Source of the DNA: Vitrella brassicaformis
Lineage: Eukaryota > Sar > Vitrellaceae
Direction: 5' to 3'
Length of the DNA: 64,000 nucleotides
Assembly (NCBI GenBank): GCA_001179505.1
Contig: CDMY01000562.1
Coordinates: forward strand, 1-64,000
This document shows, piece by piece, positions 44,364 through 56,274 of the stretch (the first letter of the stretch is position 1; the number at the start of each line of letters is the position of its first letter). The notes below the pieces were generated by a model. The model had not been told where the DNA came from. It did no database searches and saw only the letters and a list, made by a program, of their open reading frames with translations. The translations under genes were made by a program, and so were the position numbers.

Positions 44364-47323
44364 ATGTGGATCACCGAATCCCCCGCCGTCCTTCAGCTGT
44401 TACTGTGGCTGTCATCCTACTTGGCCACCACATCTACCCTTGCGGAGCGCCTCACCATCCCGCACACAACCGTCCTACACAGCCGTGGCGCCAACCCATG
44501 GCCATCCCACCCCGTCGGTGAGGTCGCAGCCGACGACGACAGGCCGACGCACAAGATGCCTCCCACCGTCCCCCGCGACCCACACAGGTTCTGGCGCCGG
44601 CTGCGGTCGTTTGGCAACATCGTGAGGTCGACCGAGGGCTCGTTGGACGTGCCGTCCCGTCGCGTGGCTCAGGTGCGTCAGGTGGTTGAGCCAGTGCCCG
44701 AGACCTTCTACTACATCATGGACATCCTCAACGCCAAGGTGTATGACGTCGTCAGCGAGACCCCGCTGGACCGGGCCCCCAACCTCTCCAAGAAGATCGG
44801 CAACACGGTGCTCCTCAAGCGGGAGGACCTGCAGCCCGTCTTCTCTTTCAAGATCCGAGGGGCCTACAACAAGATCCGCTCCCTCACCGCCGAGCAGCGC
44901 GCCAAGGGCATCATAGCCTGCTCGGCGGGCAATCACGCGCAGGGGGTGGCGTACAGCGCCAAGAAGCTGGGGATATCGGCCAAGATCTACATGCCCGAGA
45001 TCACGCCGTCCATCAAGGTCAACGCCGTGCGGTCCTACGGGAGCGGGGTGGAGGTGATACTGGTGGGGAGCAACTTCGACGAGGCCTTTGCCGCCTGCAT
45101 GGAGTGCGCCAGGCGGGAGGGCAGGACGCTCATCCACCCATTTGATGACCCACTGGTCATTGCTGGCCAAGGTGAGAAAGAGAATCGGACAGCACCCCAC
45201 CCATGTGTGTGTGTGTGTGTGTGTGTGTCAGGCACGATAGGGATGGAGGTGCTGAAGCAGACGACATCTCAGCCGATCGACGGCATCTTCATCTGCTGCG
45301 GCGGCGGCGGGCTGCTCAGCGGCGTGGGCGCATTCATCAAGGCCGTCGCGCCACACATCAAAATCTACGGCGTCGAAACCGCTGATGCTGCTGGTAGGCA
45401 ACTCTATCACCGTCATTCGGTCCCTCAGTCAGTCAGTCAAATCAAGAGAGCGAAGTGGATGGATGGGCGGGCCTGTGTGGGTATGTGTTGTGTGTGCGTG
45501 TGTAGCGATGACAGAGAGCCTGAAGGCGTGTCGTTTGGTGGAGTTGGACACGGTGGGCACCTTTGCCGACGGGGCGGCCGTCCGCAGAGTGGGCGCCAAC
45601 ACTTTCAAAGTCTGCCAGGTGCGTCCACACGTCCACACGTCCACACATCCACACACACAGACACACAGACACACGCACACACGTGCACATCGACGACATG
45701 TGTGATTGGGGTGAATGGGATGAATGTGACTACAGGAGGTAGTGGACGAGATGATCACTGTGAGCACGGACGAGGTGTGTGCGGCCATCAAGGACGCTTT
45801 CACAGACATCAGGGTCGTCCTGGAGCCTGCGGGGGCACTCGCTATCGGTACACACACAACACAGAGACAGAGAGAGGGGGATGGATGGCTGTGTGTCGGT
45901 TCAGCTGGCATGAAGAGCTTCGTTGAGCGGACGGGCGCCAAAGGGAAGACATTCGTGGCCATCGCATCCGGTGCACACACAGACAGACAGAGACACACAC
46001 AGAGAGATCCTTCCATCCATTCATCTGAGCACTCACTCTGTCATCCATCGTGATCGCTATATGGTCAGGTGCCAACATGGACTTCGACCGTCTCCGGTTC
46101 GTGTCTGAGCGGGCAGACACGTCCGAGTCGCTCGTCTCGGTCATCGTACCGGAAAGGCCCGGCACCTTCAGACAGCTGTACGACATCATCTACCCACGGT
46201 ACGGTACGCTGCGTACCCTCCCCCCCCACACACACAACCCAATTCCCCTGCATGTGCATCGTCGTCGTCTCTCTCTCTCTCTTTCTCTGTGTGTGTGTGT
46301 GTTGCAGTGAGGTGACAGAGTTCAGTTATCGGCTGTGCAGCCAGCCCGAGGACGTCAAGGGGTCGGGCAATGGCAACGGCAACGGGGCGGCAGCCAGGGC
46401 CGCCAACCAGGCGCACATAATGATGAGCTACAGACCCAAAAACAGAAAAGACGAACAGGATGTAAGCACAGCACACACATAGTTTAAACCCCCCCGCGCA
46501 GCACACACACGCCTTAATGGATGGATGGATGGATGCGGTGCATGGCCATGTGTGCAGGTGGAGAACAAGCTGAGGCGGGCGGGGTTCATCACCATGAACC
46601 TCAACTCAAATGAACTTGCAAAGGTACACACACACGTGTCTGGACCATCCCTCCCCTCCCTGCGGTCATCCATCCATCCATCCCTCCATCCGTCCATTCC
46701 CGTGTGCTTCTACCCTACCCAGACCCACGGTCGTCACCTGGTGGGTGGCCGCGCCCCGCTGGCCAAGGACGAGGTGCTTTATCGAGTGGAGTTCCCCGAA
46801 AAGCCCGGCGCTCTGCGGAAATTCCTCTACTCATTGAGCTCCAAGCGGAACATTTCCCTGTTCCATTACAGGTCACACACACACTCAACCAACACAGAGG
46901 GCGAGGGGAGATGCCGCCAGGGGGCAGTGCAGTGTGGGTGGCTGTGAATGAATATGGTTGTGATGTGATGTGATGTGATGCTGTGTGTGCAGGAACCATG
47001 GTTCTGACATCGGGCGTGTGTTGGTGGGCATCCAGGTGCCCCCAGAGCACAGGGGAGAGTTCCAGGTCAGTCAGCCACACAGCCACACAGTCACGTCATG
47101 CACTCACACAGACAGACAGACAAGCATACGGCCCTCCCTCCTCTCTCTCCCTGCTTTGTTTGTTTGGTTCATTCAGGACACGTTGCACACATTGCAGGCG
47201 GCGGGGTACCAGTGGATAGAGGAGACCTACAACCCCGTCTACAGGCAATTCCTCAGCAACAGAACCGCACCACCCAAGGGACGGCGCAAGACACCAACTT
47301 CTGCAAGGACAACCGACGCATGA
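44364..47323 (+). CDS. ilvA: biosynthetic threonine deaminase (threonine ammonia-lyase), plastid-targeted
   Basis: PLP enzyme converting threonine to 2-oxobutanoate and ammonia, the first step of isoleucine synthesis. The leader is a signal peptide ([19 protein letters not shown]) and a His/Pro/Arg-rich stretch. The catalytic domain has the PLP-lysine motif [31 protein letters not shown], and the phosphate-binding loop [12 protein letters not shown] after the first intron (45172-45231). The C-terminal part has two ACT-like regulatory repeats: [20 protein letters not shown] and [20 protein letters not shown], as in isoleucine-inhibited IlvA; allosteric feedback is therefore likely. Between and inside the ACT repeats lie inserts, one with GNGNGNG. 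Nine or ten introns are rich in TG and CA repeats. The stop is at about 47321-47323. Confidence 0.93.
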
Positions 47324-49002
47324 AGCAAGAAAGAAAGAAAGAAACAAGTTACCGGTCGGAGAGAGAGATGACGAGGGGGGGGAGGGGGGTGCGTGTGTCT
47401 GAATGCCTGGGTGGGTGTCTTCCTGCTTGCGTGGGTGTCTACTACTATTTATGGGCTGGCTGGCCGGCTGGCCGTCCGGCCGTGTACATAAGAAGGAGTG
47501 AGCACAAAGCGAGAGAACGAATATTAATGTGCGTGTAGAGGGAGGGGAGGCAGTTAGTCAGTGGATAAGACAGACAACCTAACCTAACCTGTGTGTGTGT
47601 GTGTGTGTGCGGTTGGTGATAGCTATCAGCTAGCCCATAATGAATTCCTTCCTTACCGTTCCTTCCCTCCCTCCCTCCCTCCCTCCCTATACACCAACTT
47701 GCTGGAGGGAGTGCCTGAGTAAGTATGTGTTGATTGATTGGCCTGTTGATTGATTGATTGTACCATAACCGACGGACAGACAGACAGAGGGCCTCTCTCT
47801 GTGTGGTCGGTTTTGTGTTGACACACGGACGCACAGACAGGGATGGATGGATGGATGGAGGGATGAGGGGATGGGCGCACTTCAGTTTTGACCCCACCTC
47901 TGTCTGCCAGTTCCCATGAGTGAGTTGATCTGTGTTGTGTCGTGTTGTGTTGTGTTGTGTTCGTGCGTGTGTGTGAGTTGGAAGGAGAGAGGGGAGGGGG
48001 CTGTGTAGGATGGATGGACGGTAAGCAGTGAGTGCTCACAGCTGAGCTGCACCAATCAACAACATGTACTGCTTACTACTTCGACAGCAGCTGCTGACCC
48101 TCACTCATTGCCACTGTGTTCTTGCTTCCTCATGCCATGCGACAGATAGTCATTCACGCGATTGCACTCGTGGGTGCGGCACACTCTCATACAGACACTC
48201 TTTCTTTCAGTTATTCAGTCATTCACTGCGCTGAATGAATGACTGACTGACTGAAAAAGTGTGTGGCGTGCGTGTGTGTGTGTGACACTCGTTTGTCTGT
48301 CACCCATGCTATGCAATATGTATGAAATGCGATGAATCCACCGATCGATCCGATCAGACACCCACCCACCCACCCCACCGAACGAACAAACAAATAAGAC
48401 GCGGGGCGTCCTCCCCCCACCCCACCCCTGGTTGTTTCTGTCAAGTCCGTCCATTCCTCTACTTGCGCGATGCGGCTGGTGCGCTCCGTGCACCCTCTCT
48501 CTCCTCTCGCACAGTGTGTGTGTCCCTCCTCAATCTTGGGAAAAATAGAATATAGTTGCTACTGCGGACAGACAGAAAAAAGGCCCCCTCCCTGCAAAGC
48601 GGTTAGTTCTCCCCGACGCACGACACACACACACACACACACACACGAGCGACAGAAGCGAAATCCCCCACCCACCATCAGTCACAAAACCCCAAGGACA
48701 CCACGTGCCACGCCACGCCACGCCACGCAGCGCAGCACAGCGCAACACACGACACACAATTGTTGCCAGCTGACGCATACACGCACACACACACACACAC
48801 AAACCGCCCTCGCGGCCCCTGTTCTGCTCTCTTCACTCACTCACAGAAAAAAGGCAGCAGAGGAAAAAAGCGCTCTCTCCTCTCTCTCTCTCTCTCCTTC
48901 TGCACCCACCAAAACACACACGCACGCAGACACGCAAATTCCCTCCCCCTCCCTACCTCTCCCTCCCTCCCTCCCTCTCTGTCTGTCTGTCTGTCTGCCT
49001 GC
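47324..49002. other. long intergenic region between convergent genes, rich in simple repeats
   Basis: About 1.7 kb without a supported gene. It contains a TG run (47590-47609), CCCT repeats (about 47664-47686), GTTGT repeats (47935-47960), CA runs (48625-48645 and 48784-48801) and a mixed CCCT/TCTG stretch just before 49000. The open frames here are repeat translations. Confidence 0.6.
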
Positions 49003-51219
49003 CTATGCCGCAGCCGACGCCACGGCGGCCGTCGCCTCCCTGTCCACGCCTTCTTCGCCACACCTGACGTCGCCATACATACTCTCCGTCCTCGGCCGGG
49101 GATAGCCCAGCTGTTCCTTGAGACACCTCTCCACCTCCCCCAGCACAGCGGGGTCGTCAATGGTGGGCGGCACGGGACGCTCGCGCCCGTCGGCTATGGC
49201 TGCGATGGTGCGGCGGAGGATCTTGCCCGAGCGGGTCTTGGGCAGCCGCTCGACGATGCCGCAGTTTTTGAAGAAGGCCACGGGGCCGATCGACTCGCGC
49301 ACCGCCGCGATGATCTCGCGGATGACCTGGTCGGGGTGCGAGGCTCGCTCGGGCTTGAGTACTACGAGGCCGAGAGGGATCTGCCCCCTGAGGTCGTCGT
49401 GTATGCCGACGACGGCGCCCTCCGACACGGCGGGGTGCTGGACGAGGACGTCTTCGATGGCCGCGGTGCTGAGTCGGTGTGCGGCGACGTTGATGACGTC
49501 GTCGGTCCGCGACATGATGTGGACGTACCGCTCCTCGTCGATGAAGCCGCTGTCGCCCGTCTCGTAGTAACCCTCGTAGCGGCTCATGTAAGAGCTCAAG
49601 AACCTATAAGGGGAAAGAAGGTCCATTCTCTATATGTGTGTGTGTGTGTGTGTGTGTTTGTGTGTTTGGTGGTGGGCTGACCGTTTCTCGTTATTCCATA
49701 GCGTAAGCAGGGTGCCTGGTGGGAGGGGCAGCTTGCAGACGACGCGGCCCATCTCGCCCGGCTCGGCCTCGATGCCGTCGTCACGGAGAATGCGCAAGTC
49801 ATACCCAACGCCGGGGTGACCACACGAGCCCGCCCTGCACAATACACACACGCAGTGATGTGATGGGAGGGAGAGAGAGAGAGAGAGTGGTCGATGGGAT
49901 GCATGGATGCGATGCGTGTGGTTCGTTCAAGTGCCGGGCCGTGTGTCGTGTCACTCACCTGGGAGGAATGTCATTGTTGTCGAGTCCCCTGCAGATGATG
50001 GCCATAGGGAAGCCGGTCTCAGTCTGCCACCAGTTGTCGACCACCGCACACCCCAGGAGGTCGCGCGCCCAATCGAACGTCGGCGGGTCCAGCCGCTCGC
50101 CAGCCACAAACAACGTCTGTATGGCATTCAATGACGGACGCTCGAGTGAATGCTCTTGGCAGACAGACAGCCATGCAGCCAGGCAGCCAAAGGGACCTTA
50201 GTACTGACCGACCTGAAATTGGTCCATCTTGGGTTTGTAGTGTTTGATGTACTCGCCATTGGGGTCGTCCCGCCGCATCACGCGCAACGCCGTCGGCGCG
50301 ATGAACAGCGCCTTGGTGTTGGTCTCGCTTACCACACGCCATATCGACCCTGACCGATAGACCAACCAAACACAGACACAACTCCATCAGCGCGTGTGCG
50401 CGTGTGCGTGTGAGGTGCCGACTGACTGACTGACCAGGGTTAGGCGTCCCGACAGGTTTGCCCTCGTACATGACGGTGGCGCATCCGGCGAGGAGCGGCG
50501 AGTAGACCATGCACGTGTGCCCCACAATCCAGCCGACGTCGGAGGCGCCGAAGAAGGTCTCCCCGGGGTTGATGCCGTAGCACGTCGGCATGGCGAACTT
50601 GCCGCTCACGATCTGACCCGCATGGTCTCGCACGACGCCCTTTGGCTGACCTGCCATGCCGAGACACATACAGACACACACACACACACACACAGAGGGG
50701 TAACTAACTAGGTGCTTGTGTGCAGAGGGGGATGTGTGGCTTGGTGTGAGTGATGGGGGGGGTAAACGATGCGCACCTACCTGTCGTGCCAGAGGTGTAG
50801 AGGATGTAGAGTGGGTGGTTGGAGGTGACGGGGACGGCGTCGACCGGCTGGGCGGAGAAGAGGTCCTCCCACAGCATGTCCAGGGGGGTCAGAGACGCCT
50901 CACACTACACACACACACACACGCACACACAAGGCAATCAGTCGACACATACACACATCCCACACACACCCACGGGTCTGCGTCTGCCTGCCTGCCCGTG
51001 TGTGTGTGGTGTGTGGACTTCACAACGGATGCCGACCTGCGGCCTCTGCAGGATGACGCATTTGTGGGGCTCGTGTGTGGCCATGGCCAGCCCGCCGTCC
51101 AGCAGCGGCTTGTACGCCACCACCTTCTGAGCCTCAATCCCACACGACGCAGCCAAAATCACCTAAACACACCCACTCACACACACACACATAGACACAT
51201 ACACACAGCACACACACAC

Positions 51220-51261
<42 letters not shown>

Positions 51262-52601
51262 GAGGGAGGGAGAAGCCTACACACCTTTGGCTGCGAGTCG
51301 TTTATGCGTGTGGCGAGTTCCTTAGCGCCAAATCCCCCAAAGACGACTGAGTGGATGGCCCCGATGCGGGCACAGGCGAGCATGGCGACCATGGTCTCCA
51401 CCATCACAGGCATGTATATCAACACCCGGTCGCCCGCCGCCACGCCAAGCTTCCGCAGCCCCCCGGCCACCGTCGCCACCTGCATGCCTCGGCGTGGCAT
51501 GTCGGCACATTCGAGACGAGAGAGAGAGATGTGGTGTGGTGTGGTGGTTTGTTTCGTGCCTTGCCTTGCCTTGCCTGTTCGAGTAGCTGTGCGTATGTGT
51601 AATGCTTCTTGGTGTTGGTGACCGGGGAGTCGTAGTAGACGGCAACACGGCTGCCGTGGCCGGCCTCCACGTGGACGTCCAGGGCGTCGTAGCAGCAGTT
51701 GACCTGACAGATAGATAGACAGACATGATAGGATAGACAGACACACCATACATACCATCGATGGATGAGCAATGAGAAAACAGAGAAATAAGAACCACCC
51801 ATGGCATGCCATGCCATGCCATGGGTGTACGGTGCGCATGGCATGTGATGTGATGTGCCTGTCCTGTGCGTGTCTGTGTGGGGTGTGGGGTGTGTGTGTG
51901 TGGGGTTTGTGTGGTGCTTTGCCTTGCCTTGCCTTCTTGTTCACTCACTGACTCACTGACTGACTGACTGACCATTCCGCCGGTATACCACTTGTAGATA
52001 TGTTCGCTGCCCCGCGAGTCGTCCAGCACCTTGTCATACCTCTTGAACCTGCACACACACACACACACACACACAGACACACCAGAAACCACATCAACAG
52101 CACAGCACAGCACAGCCGTTCGTTCTGATGATCCATAAGAGAGAGACCAGACCCATGCATTCGCTCGTCCATTCACTCACTCAACTCACTCACCAGTGCG
52201 CCCTCTCTCCCTGCTCCCTCCTGCACACATAGATCACATAGCAAACAAGCAGACACACCACACGGACTCCTGCTTCGCTTCGCTTCGCTTTGCTTCGCTT
52301 CGCTTCGCTTCGCTTCGCTTTGCGTCACTCTCTCTCACCAGAAGTCAACTTGGTGTCTGACGGACTTGTCGTGCATGGCGTGCTGCGTGTAGATGAATGA
52401 CCGGGGGGACTCAGCCATGACCCTCGCTGAAGAAGAGGCCGCCCGTTGCTGCTGCTGCTGATGATGCTGCTGCTGCTGCTGACGAGCCATCACATGCACA
52501 TGACGAACCAGACGAGCAGAGAGGGGCGCGAGCGTCCTCGTGGCGGCGGTGAGAGTGTTGTGTGGCGGCCGCAGAGGCAGCTTATTCGCCAGATACCCCA
52601 T
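49003..52601 (-). CDS. ACSS3: propionyl-CoA synthetase (ACSS3/PrpE type acyl-CoA synthetase)
   Basis: AMP-forming enzyme that activates propionate, and less well acetate, to its CoA ester. The reading frame gives, in order, WFKRYDKVLDDSRGSEHIYK, YIYM-type helices with GAIHSVVFGGFGAKELATRI, the adenylation P-loop YTSGTTGQPKGVVRDHAG (about 50620-50800), WWQTETGFPMAI, YYETGDSGFID, the PrpE-like MSRTDDVINVAAHRLSTAAI, and the catalytic lysine motif LPKTRSGKILRRTIAA, stopping at TAG 49003-49005. The N-terminus from M52601 is Arg-rich and lacks acidic residues (RPPHNTLTAATRTLAPLSAR), as in a mitochondrial presequence. An in-frame ATG at 52703 would add 34 residues containing Asp and is less likely. 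It would link odd-chain or propionate breakdown to the methylcitrate or methylmalonyl route. There are about ten exons with CA-rich introns. Confidence 0.9.
52271..52321. repeat. (CTTCG)n pentanucleotide repeat in intron
   Basis: About ten copies of CTTCG/GCTTC with two T-for-C variants, lying in the first intron of the propionyl-CoA synthetase gene close to the donor side. Confidence 0.9.
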
Positions 52602-53095
52602 ACCGTGACTCAGAGCAGCAAACCAGTCAACTCCGTCAATATCTCGTGTGCTCTGTTGCTGATTTGGTGCTGTTGGTGCGGGCGATGACGTAACTTGGCG
52701 CAACCCTGCGGGATCTCACTATCTCAAAACACCTCTCCGCTGCACGCTTAGCTTCCGACCGCCCGTTTGGAATGCATTCCCTCTTGTCCGATGCAATACC
52801 ATTCACACACACAAGGGGCCGGGCCCTGTTCGCTGCCACCACTGCAGTCAGTCAGTCTGTCGGTCAGTCTGTCCATCCACCCATCCATCCATCCATCCGT
52901 CTATCAGCGATTCGACACCTCCCTCCCTCCCTCGTGCGTGCGTGCAGGCAGGCAGGCGGGCAGTCCTCTATGTAGCTAGCTAATAACACACGTACTGTAT
53001 GGACTGTTCTGTTCTGCACTGTACCCAACACACACGTGTGGTGTGCATCTGTCGGTCTGTCTGTCTGTCTGTCTGCAGCGCAGCACTGCTGGTGG
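52602..53095. other. intergenic, same-strand neighbours
   Basis: Space between the start of the propionyl-CoA synthetase gene and the end of the CENP-C-like gene, both on the minus strand. CATC repeats lie at 52874-52896 and TCTG repeats at 53051-53076. No supported gene. Confidence 0.5.
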
Positions 53096-54110
53096 TCACT
53101 CGGCCCTCCCCGTGCCCCTCCGGTCACCGCAACGGTCGCGCACCGCAGGGGCGCCGCGGTCGTCATCGTCATCGTCATCATCGTCTCCTGCGTCTGGAGC
53201 GTCCTCCAGTGGGCGGAGTGGCGGTGGCGGTGACCCGCCGCGGCCCGGGGATGAGCGGCTGGCGAAGGCCGGGGGCACCCCGAGCTCCTTGAAGGCCTGC
53301 ACGCCGAACTTGGCCACCTGCTGCTCGCTGGATGATCGACAGAGAGGGATGGAGAGGGACGGAGAGTGTGTGTGCTTTGGTTTGGCTTGGTTTGGCTTGG
53401 TTTGGCTTGGTTTGTTGGTGTGACTGACTGAGTGCATTACCTGGTGTTTTCGATGGCGAAGATGCCGTGGTTGGGGACCATGCAGGTGTCACCTGGATGT
53501 GACATGATGGGATGGAACAGACAGACAGACAGACAGAGAAGAAGGATGTGCAGTTCACAGCAGATCACACACGCCGGCTGTCCGCCCCGCCCCGCCCCGC
53601 CCACCTTTCTTGAGCAGGTCGGTATCCCACCCGCCGCCGGCCTTCCGCATGCGAAACACCACCTTGTCCTCCTCGCCCCTGTTGACGTGAAAGGTCTGCA
53701 CACACACACACACACACACACACGCTCGTGTTCAGCTGGTTGGCTGGCTGGCTGTGCGTCCGTGTGTGTGTGTAGGTGACTGACCATGGTGCCCATGTCG
53801 CTCCGCTGCGGCGGCTTCTTGGCCCCGGGCTGGAGCTGCACGAAACACAGATGGGAACAAGAGAGAGAGGAACACACAGATAGACAGACGAGTGAGTGGA
53901 TGGATGGATGGAGTGTGTTGGCTGGCTCTCTCTTTCTGTTGCTCGGCCGTGAGTGGGCATGGCATCTTCATCTTTGTGGGTCTGGTCTGCTTCATACCTA
54001 CCGTGACAATGGATGCGAAGAAATGGGGGTTGTCGTCAAACACCCGCACTGCACACACGACACACGGGAGGGAGGCATAGCATACACAAATGTCACATGC
54101 TTATTGCTCG

Positions 54111-54141
<31 letters not shown>

Positions 54142-55739
54142 GCCCGTGTCGGTCTGTCTTCAATTCCATAGCTCATTCATTCATTCATTCACCGACCGAC
54201 AGACATGCCCTCGACGTCTGTGTTCCATCGGCCGTCCTGCCGCCCCTCCACGTTCCGCCTCTCCAACTCACGCATCAGACCGCCACCGCTCACTATCCCA
54301 CCGCCTGCAATACAATACAATACAATACAATACAATGCAATACACCAACGAATACTGCCCCCCTGCCAGAGACGCCACGCTTCTCCCTGCCTGCCTGCCT
54401 TGCCTGCCTGACCTTCAGGGTTCATCCGGACGAATCTGGCTGGCGCCGCGCCCTTATTCATGAAGTCGCTCGTAACGCTCCACCGGCCGCCACGGTCCAC
54501 CCCGCCCCCCGCACCCACACCCACCCCCGCCGCTCCCCCTCTCCCTTCCTCCTCCTCCTCATCCACCATGGGGCCGGGCGGCTGCGGCTCGTTGGAGGGC
54601 ACCAGGTCCATCGCACCGCCTGCCCGCCCACCCACACCCGCACCCGCTCCCGCCTTCTCACTGCTGTCGCGCTCGTCCTCGACGCGCCGCTGCTGCCCGC
54701 CACGCCTGTCGGGCGGGTGTTGGTCCGCCTTGTCTTTGGCGGGTCGGCCGCGTGCTTTGGCCTTGGGCTTGGGTTTTGGCTTTGGTTTGGCTTTGGGCAG
54801 GCCCATTCGCGGGGCGGGCCGGGGCGGGGGGGACTCGTACTCGTCTCCCTCCTCCTCTTCTTGATCTTCCTCCTCTTGGTCTTGGTCTTCCTCCTCGGCC
54901 TCGTCTTGGTCCTCGTCCATATCTGGTTCGTCGCGCGGCTCCTCCTTGGTGCGACGCGGGGGCGGCTCGCGGTAGTCCTCATCGTCGTCAAGCCCACTCG
55001 ACGCTGAACACACATAGACAGACGGAGGCACACATGCCGACATCGTATCCACCACACACAGCACAGCACAGCAAGTGTGTCGGGCGGTCTGTCTGTCTGC
55101 CTCACCCGACGAAGAGCGTCCTCTGTTGGCCGGTTTCTTCTTCGCCTTGGCCTTGGCCTTGCCCTTAGCCGCACCACCAGCCCCCTTCCCCTTGCTCTTA
55201 GCCGTACCACCACCACCACCGGAGACCGCCACGCCGCTCTTGCCCCTCCCCCGCCCTCCCCTCCCCCTCCCCCTCCCAGCGCCCCGCCTCGCCAAACTCG
55301 TCGTAGCCATGCGCTCGGGCGACCGGGGAGAGCTGCCACGGCCACGGGCGCCGGCACCCCGACCCCTCGCCACACTGCGGCCACGACCACCGCCCCTGCC
55401 CTTGGCCTTGGCCTTGGCACGTGACTTGGCCACCCCGCCCTCATCCTCCTCGTCACGGTCCTCGGCAGATGCGCTCTCGTCCCTGGCGGCTCGGCCACGG
55501 GAGCGGCGGGAGCGGCGCGACTCCTCGCTCTCGTTTTCGTGGATGGGAGTGAGTGCGGGGTCGGCCTTTTGCTTCTGTTTCTTCTTGGGCTGGGCCTTGG
55601 GTGCGCCGACGCGGGCACGGCGGTCTGCATCGGGCTGGTCGTCGCTGTCGGTGCTGTGGCCGCGCTTCCGCTGGGCGGGGGGCACTGCGCCGCGGGCAGC
55701 GGTGGGTGCAGTGGTGTTCTTGATGCGACTGCCCTTCAT
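53096..55739 (-). CDS. CENP-C/Mif2-like cupin protein with long basic N-terminus
   Basis: The N-terminal exon (55108-55739) starts MKGSRIKNTTAPTA and is extremely basic and disordered, with RGRGRG and AKAKAK runs such as RGRGRGGRGRGKSG, typical of DNA or nucleosome binding. The second exon (about 54419-55002) alternates acidic (DEAEEEDQDQEEEDQEEEEG) and basic stretches and has an AT-hook-like KARGRPAKDK. Smaller exons give MRELERRNVEGRQDGRWNTD and FDDNPHFFASIVT. The C-terminal exons form a cupin: LQPGAKKPPQRSD, TFHVNRGEEDKVVFRM, KGDTCMVPNHGIFAIENTSE and KFGVQAFKELG. The order Pro-Gly-x-x-Lys, (T/F)FxVxxG, KGxxFxVPxxNxYxIEN, QA is that of the Mif2/CENP-C dimerisation cupin. If correct, this is the inner-kinetochore protein. 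The canonical CENP-C motif was not found, so the call is moderate. The stop is TGA 53096-53098. Confidence 0.6.
54308..54343. repeat. (AATAC)n repeat in intron
   Basis: Seven copies of the pentamer CAATA with one G variant, in an intron of the CENP-C-like gene just upstream (gene sense: downstream) of an exon edge. Confidence 0.85.
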
Positions 55740-56274
55740 CGAACTAGAACTAACACAGAGAGGGAGGGGATTGCTGCTGGTGCCTAGGGGGTGGGGAGCG
55801 AGGTCCGGACGGAAGCAGAGAGACCTGCGGACAAAGATATGCAGCACACACAGGGATGACGTCCGTCCGTCCGTCAGCTGGCATCCCCCCCGTGAGGTGA
55901 ATGCTTTCTGACCGACCTGGTTTCTGGGTAAGCAAAGGAAACGCCGAGACGGTCAAGGCGTCTTCAGCACAACCACGCTAGAGCACGTCCCTCAGGAGGG
56001 GATGCACTCCACCAGGCACGGATACGATAGATAAGCCTTCAGCTCGACAACACACGGCTTCATCTCACGCCGCACTCATGCCTACGCCACCATTCCTCCC
56101 GTGCATCCGACGGCGAGCAGTTTCACGGAATTTCCAAGCTCGCATTTTTCGATGCTGCTCCTGAAACCGGTGCTGCTGTCGGAACGGGAAGATGAAGAAA
56201 GCAAGAAATACCGCCAACTTCCATTGACAAGTCCCTGAAGGCCGCCCAAAGTTCCTTTTTTTTTCGTCGAATCG
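55740..56274. other. upstream region of divergent pair
   Basis: 535 bp between the CENP-C-like start (minus) and the membrane-protein start (plus). The open frame of the CENP-C-like gene continues upstream to 55847, but the first good ATG is 55739. A run of nine T lies shortly before the plus-strand ATG. Confidence 0.4.

Noticed and set aside
48470-49105. Plus-strand open frames near 48.5-49.6 kb
   Set aside because: They are translations of CA and CCCT repeats and the antisense of the propionyl-CoA synthetase gene.
54458-55630. Second long frame inside the CENP-C-like gene, and plus-strand frames 55075-55911 and 54090-55007
   Set aside because: They are shadows of strongly biased Arg/Gly/Ala/Lys codons of the real gene in other frames and read as Pro/Leu or Arg repeats.
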